Assembly: GCA_036645575.1 (NCBI GenBank)
Contig: JAVXNW010000053.1
Span: forward strand, 1-17,897
Direction of reading: 5' to 3'
Origin: JAVXNW01 sp036645575
GTDB lineage: Bacteria; Bacillota; Clostridia; Christensenellales; Aristaeellaceae
DNA: 17,897 nucleotides
This document shows positions 14,495 to 17,897 of this stretch, in pieces. The first letter of the stretch is position 1. Each line of letters opens with the position of its first letter. The position numbers were made by a program, and so were the translations under genes. The notes beneath the pieces were generated by a model. The model was given only the letters and a program-made list of their open reading frames with translations, had not been told where the DNA came from and did no database searches.

Positions 14495-14523
14495 TTGCGA
14501 AAAATAGTCAATTCGGCTATAAT
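14495..14523 (+). promoter_or_regulatory. Sigma-A promoter for ymfI
   Basis: TTGCGA (14495-14500), 17-base spacer, consensus TATAAT (14518-14523). Its -35 element is only 5 bases from that of the leftward isomerase promoter, so the two polymerases cannot bind at once without clashing. Confidence 0.8.
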
Positions 14524-14555
14524 GAAGAAGTGGAATCGGAGGGCGGAGGGAAAAA

Positions 14556-15269
14556 ATGAATGTATTGATTACCGGCGGGTCGCGCGGCATTGGCGAGGCG
14601 ACGGTCCGGCGGTTTGCGCGCGGCGGCTGGCGGGTCGCCTTCACCTATTTTCAGGCCACGGCGGCGGCGGAGGCGCTGGCGCGCGCGTGCGGCGCGCTGG
14701 CGATTCGCTGCGACGTGTCGGTGCGCGCGCAGGCGGACGCGGCTGTCGATTCGGCGCTTGCGGGGCTAGGAAGCCTCGACGCGCTCGTCAACAACGCGGG
14801 CGTGTCTTCGATGGGGCTGATGACCGAGACGAGCGACGCGACTTGGCGGAGCGTCCTGTCGGTCGATCTGGACGGCGCGTTTTATATGATGCGCGCGGCG
14901 CTTCCCGGGATGATCTCAGAAAAGCGCGGCGCGATCGTCAACGTGTCGAGCATGTGGGGCGTGTCGGGCGCCTCGTGCGAGGCGGCCTATTCGGCGGCCA
15001 AGGCGGGGTTGATCGGGCTAAGCAAGGCGGCGGCGCGCGAATTGGGCCCTTCCAACATACGGGTCAACTGCGTGGCGCCCGGCGTGATCGACACCGCGAT
15101 GAACGCGCGACTGGACGCGCAGACGCGCGCGGAATTGGCCGATCAGGCGGCGCTGTGCCGCATCGGCCGCCCCGAAGAGGTCGCCGAGGTGATCGAGTTT
15201 CTCGCCTCCGATCGCGCCTCCTTCCTAACCGGCCAGACGATTTTGGTGGACGGCGGGTTTATCGGGTAG
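14556..15269 (+). CDS. ymfI: SDR reductase, probable elongation factor P 5-aminopentanone reductase YmfI
   Basis: In Bacillus YmfI reduces the 5-aminopentanone group on a lysine of elongation factor P to 5-aminopentanol, needed for full EF-P activity at proline stretches. The sequence is a FabG-like classical SDR of 237 residues: TGGSRGIG (6-13), NNAG (79-82), catalytic Ser132, Tyr145 and Lys149 (YSAAK), and IRVNCVAPGVIDTAMN. The SSMWGVSGASCE segment (131-142) is the pattern I associate with YmfI-type proteins and is the reason for preferring it over FabG. The Asn of the usual catalytic tetrad appears as Asp104 (SVDLDGAF). GGAGGG lies 5 bases before the ATG. No EF-P gene is in the window. A generic 3-oxoacyl-ACP reductase is the main alternative. 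Confidence 0.8.
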   Translation: MNVLITGGSRGIGEATVRRFARGGWRVAFTYFQATAAAEALARACGALAIRCDVSVRAQADAAVDSALAGLGSLDALVNNAGVSSMGLMTETSDATWRSVLSVDLDGAFYMMRAALPGMISEKRGAIVNVSSMWGVSGASCEAAYSAAKAGLIGLSKAAARELGPSNIRVNCVAPGVIDTAMNARLDAQTRAELADQAALCRIGRPEEVAEVIEFLASDRASFLTGQTILVDGGFIG

Positions 15270-15271
15270 GC

Positions 15272-15312
15272 GCTGGACTGGCTCAAAACCGCATCCAGCC
15301 AGTCGGATGCGG
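15272..15312 (+). other. Two overlapping, mutually exclusive (or pseudoknotted) hairpins
   Basis: GACTGGCT (15276-15283) is an exact complement of AGCCAGTC (15297-15304). CCGCATCC (15289-15296) is an exact complement of GGATGCGG (15305-15312). The arms interleave in the order A, B, A', B', which is the topology of an H-type pseudoknot, but the absence of bases between A' and B' makes two full 8-bp stems hard to form together. Alternative pairing of GCTGGA (15272-15277) with TCCAGC (15294-15299) is also possible. No T-run follows. Confidence 0.6.
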
Positions 15313-15446
15313 ACAAAAGGGCAATCCCCATCACGGCAGGGAAACAGGGGGGACGAACGCAAGGGGCGATCATCTGCGCCGCAGCGCGGAGAAAAGAAAT
15401 CGGGCGGCGCAAGAAGCCATCGGAACAGAAGAAACGGGAGGACCCT
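15313..15446 (+). other. Leader of the diguanylate cyclase gene, no recognised motif
   Basis: This purine-rich stretch has no good promoter and no open frame with a ribosome site. It contains AGGGCAATCC (15318-15327) and GGGGACGAACGCAAGG (about 15348-15364), which loosely recall the conserved core of GEMM-I (cyclic di-GMP-I) riboswitches but carry an insertion inside the second element. It is annotated only as an untranslated leader. Confidence 0.35.
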
Positions 15447-17897
15447 ATGAAACATCCCCAAATTGTCGTAAAAATCGTCTGCGCCCTGCTGCTTTTCTGC
15501 GCTTCGATGCTGACGATCATGGATTTTTCCCATCAAGTGCAGCGCGCGTTGACGGCGGAGACCTATCGGACGCTCTCGGAAGTTTCAAAGACCTACAACA
15601 AGGTGTTTAACGACCGCGTTAAAGCGACCATCGTGACCATGAACATGCTGGCCGGACATCTGTCGGAAGCGCATGGCTCCTCCTGCGAGGAAGTGATGGG
15701 TGTTTTGCAAAACGCGGTGAACGAGGGCGGATTTACCAAGATGGCGGTTTGCCGCGCAGACGGCATGAGCCTTTCCAATGACGGCATAAGAAACAATGTG
15801 TCTGGGCGGGATTATTTCCGCAAGGCCATGAGCGGAAAGGCCGATGTCAGCGAGCCGCTGACCCTTGCGTCCGGCGCGGAGGAGAGCATCATCGTCGCCG
15901 TGCCGGTGCGCCATGACGGAAAGGTGACCGGGGTGTTGCTGGGCGGCTATCCCCTCACCGTTGCCGGGGATCACCTGCTGGACACCACCTATTACAGCGA
16001 AGGCTACGGCTATATTGTCGCGCCGGACGGATCGATTATCCTCTCCAGCGACCACAGCGACAAGATGGTGGACGGCAAAAACCTGCTTACGTTTTTTGAG
16101 AAGACCGATTTTATGACGTTCTCCATGGCGCAGCTAATACAGGCCATAGGCAAGGGCGAAAGCGGCAGCTTTGCCTATCGCTATCAGGGGCAGCGGCGCT
16201 TTGTCAGCTTTACCCCCTCCGCCGTCAACGATTGGTACACCTTCAGCCTTTCCTCGGACGCGCCCATGTTGCAGGACGAAAGGGTCAACAAGCAGATCGT
16301 CTACGCGCTGATGGCAAAGTTTGCGCTGGTTGCGGCGCTGGTGCTTTTGTGGATTGTGCTGGGCAACCGCCGCCACAACCGCGCGCTGCTCAAGCAAAAG
16401 GAGGAGCTGCGGCTGAGCGAAAAGCGGTTTTCCGTGGCCGTCAACGCCTCGAGCGGCGCGCTCTTTGAACTGGACATTCGGCGGCAGGTCTATACCCATT
16501 TTGAAAATGCGCGGCGCATCTTTGGCGTGGATGCCGAAAAAATTCTGGCGGAAACCGCATGGCTTGCGGCCTTGCCCCACGACGAATTTGAGGTTGCGGC
16601 AAGCCGCTATTTCTTTCATCCGGACGACTGCGCGGCCGTCATGGCCGAGATGAAAAAGTTGGCGCACAATACGATCACGGGCTGCGAGGCCAGGCTGCGC
16701 CGGCATGACGGCAGCTACCTCTGGTGCAGAATAGATCTGAGTCTGACATTTGACGCATTCGGAGCGCCCGCGCACTTGGTCGGCTTTGTTTCAGACATCG
16801 ACGCCATCAAGAGCCAAGCGATCCATTCGGAGCTGCAAGCGCAAAAGGACCCCATGACGGGGCTTTACAACAAGGTCGCCATGGCGACGCTTGCCAACAA
16901 GGGGCTAAGCGAATACCCCTACGGGCGGCACGCGCTGATGGTGCTGGATATTGACGGCTTTAAGGGCATTAACGACACGTTGGGTCATGCCTTTGGCGAT
17001 TTGGTGCTGATTGACGTGTCCGCCAAGCTGAAAACCGCCTTTCGCAGCAACGACATCGTCGGGCGCATCGGCGGGGACGAGTTTTCCGTCTTGATGAAAA
17101 ACATCCCGGACACCAGCAGCGCGCTCAAAAAGGCTGCGGAGCTGTCCGAATTGTTTCACCAGACCTATGTGGGGGAAAAGCAGCAATACAAAATCTCTTG
17201 CAGCATTGGCATCATCATCACGGAGGCGGGCACAAGCGGGGATTCCTTTGAAACGCTGTTTAGAAAGGCGGACGCCGCGCTCTATCAGGCAAAGCAGAGC
17301 GGCAAGGATCGGTTTGTGCTCTATCAGGCGAGCGACGCGAACGCCTATCCCATTGCAAGCACGAAGATGGACGGCGAGGATTTGCTAAACCTCAAAAAAT
17401 CCCGCACGCTGGAGGCCTATATCTTCGAGCTGCTCTATACCGCGCGGGACTTTGAGAGCAGCATCAACATGGCGCTGGCCGCCATCGGGCGGCAGTATGC
17501 CGTCAGCCGCGTTTCCGTCTTTGAACACAGCGAGGATGGGAAAACCACCCGCAATAGCTACGAGTGGTGCAGTGAAGGCGTCAGCGCCGAGTTTGAAAAT
17601 AGGCAGCACTTGGCGCTTTTCTCGGGGGATGCGTCTGTACTGGATTGCTTCGACGAAAACGGGCTGCTTTACTGCAGCGATGTGCGGGAACTGCCCGCCT
17701 ATCTGCGGGCGGTCTTGGAAAAGCAGCACGTCCTGGCCACCTTGCAGGTGATGCTTATCAACGACGAGCGCCCCTTTGGGTTCATTGGGTTTGACGATTG
17801 CTACCTGCGCCGGGTGTGGACAGCAGAGGAGATCGAAAAGCTGTCCTACCTCTCCAAGGTCTTAAGCGTGTTCCTCTACAAGAAAAAGGCGGAGGAT
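15447..17897 (+). CDS. Membrane diguanylate cyclase: Cache-PAS-GGDEF-GAF (3'-truncated by window edge)
   Basis: The frame is open for 817 codons to the last base, so the C-terminus is missing. The GGDEF domain makes cyclic di-GMP from two GTP at the inner membrane. Order: membrane segment about 8-26; extracytoplasmic dCache-like sensor about 30-280 (GRDYFRKAMSGKADVSEP, LLGGYP); membrane segment about 284-307; PAS about 325-455 (ending RRHDGSYLWCRIDLS); GGDEF about 466-630; GAF-like about 648-815. DPMTGLYNK opens the cyclase domain and DIDGFKGINDTLGHAFGD carries metal and substrate residues. GGDEF at 542-546 is intact, and RSND at 533-536, five residues before it, is a correctly spaced inhibitory I-site. 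GGGAGG (15436-15441) lies 5 bases before the ATG. No promoter is obvious in 15270-15446. A further EAL, GGDEF or kinase domain may follow outside the window. Confidence 0.9.
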   Translation, partial: MKHPQIVVKIVCALLLFCASMLTIMDFSHQVQRALTAETYRTLSEVSKTYNKVFNDRVKATIVTMNMLAGHLSEAHGSSCEEVMGVLQNAVNEGGFTKMAVCRADGMSLSNDGIRNNVSGRDYFRKAMSGKADVSEPLTLASGAEESIIVAVPVRHDGKVTGVLLGGYPLTVAGDHLLDTTYYSEGYGYIVAPDGSIILSSDHSDKMVDGKNLLTFFEKTDFMTFSMAQLIQAIGKGESGSFAYRYQGQRRFVSFTPSAVNDWYTFSLSSDAPMLQDERVNKQIVYALMAKFALVAALVLLWIVLGNRRHNRALLKQKEELRLSEKRFSVAVNASSGALFELDIRRQVYTHFENARRIFGVDAEKILAETAWLAALPHDEFEVAASRYFFHPDDCAAVMAEMKKLAHNTITGCEARLRRHDGSYLWCRIDLSLTFDAFGAPAHLVGFVSDIDAIKSQAIHSELQAQKDPMTGLYNKVAMATLANKGLSEYPYGRHALMVLDIDGFKGINDTLGHAFGDLVLIDVSAKLKTAFRSNDIVGRIGGDEFSVLMKNIPDTSSALKKAAELSELFHQTYVGEKQQYKISCSIGIIITEAGTSGDSFETLFRKADAALYQAKQSGKDRFVLYQASDANAYPIASTKMDGEDLLNLKKSRTLEAYIFELLYTARDFESSINMALAAIGRQYAVSRVSVFEHSEDGKTTRNSYEWCSEGVSAEFENRQHLALFSGDASVLDCFDENGLLYCSDVRELPAYLRAVLEKQHVLATLQVMLINDERPFGFIGFDDCYLRRVWTAEEIEKLSYLSKVLSVFLYKKKAED

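Noticed and set aside
1..17897. CRISPR arrays, insertion sequences, phage genes, tRNA or rRNA
   Set aside because: No regularly spaced repeats, transposase motifs, cloverleaf with TTC-loop signature or rRNA-like stretches were seen.

Overview
The window reads as ordinary chromosome from a GC-rich, endospore-forming member of the Bacillota (Clostridia-like). The evidence is a spoIIR-sleB-ypeB sporulation/germination cluster, an xpt-type xanthine phosphoribosyltransferase, a YmfI-type EF-P modification reductase, strong AGGAGG-type ribosome binding sites and clear sigma-A promoters with 17-bp spacers. No phage, transposon, CRISPR array, tRNA or rRNA was seen. I did not find a convincing new multi-gene system. 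The most unusual points are small: a SpoIIR with no export signal, a tandem aldolase whose second half has lost its active site, and a folded leader ahead of a diguanylate cyclase gene.

Layout. Bases 1-218 hold two inverted repeats and the ispE promoter. Bases 219-3670 (+) carry ispE (isoprenoid precursor synthesis), spoIIR (forespore-to-mother-cell signalling), sleB (spore cortex lysis) and ypeB (SleB partner). A long perfect hairpin at 3678-3736 separates them from a leftward block: xpt (purine salvage), an overlapping HAD-IIA phosphatase and a two-PG-binding-domain L,D-transpeptidase. xpt and the next gene, a COG2509 flavoprotein (+), diverge from facing promoters. The flavoprotein gene ends at a bidirectional terminator.

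Bases 8138-11235 (-) carry, in transcription order, a double-domain class II aldolase-like protein, a TtcA-type tRNA thiolation protein and a UDP-sugar-epimerase-like SDR. Divergent from them (+) are a MutT-type Nudix hydrolase and an L-asparaginase. A leftward L-fucose-isomerase-family gene converges on the asparaginase gene. Its promoter lies back-to-back with that of ymfI (+), the EF-P 5-aminopentanone reductase. After a 177-base structured leader, a large membrane sensor gene (Cache-PAS-GGDEF-GAF) runs off the right edge.

Working together: the only clear functional group is spoIIR/sleB/ypeB, with the neighbouring transpeptidase a possible further spore or cell-wall enzyme. xpt/HAD is a probable translationally coupled pair. 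The rest look like independent housekeeping or catabolic units. All function calls come from motif reading; no database search was run.
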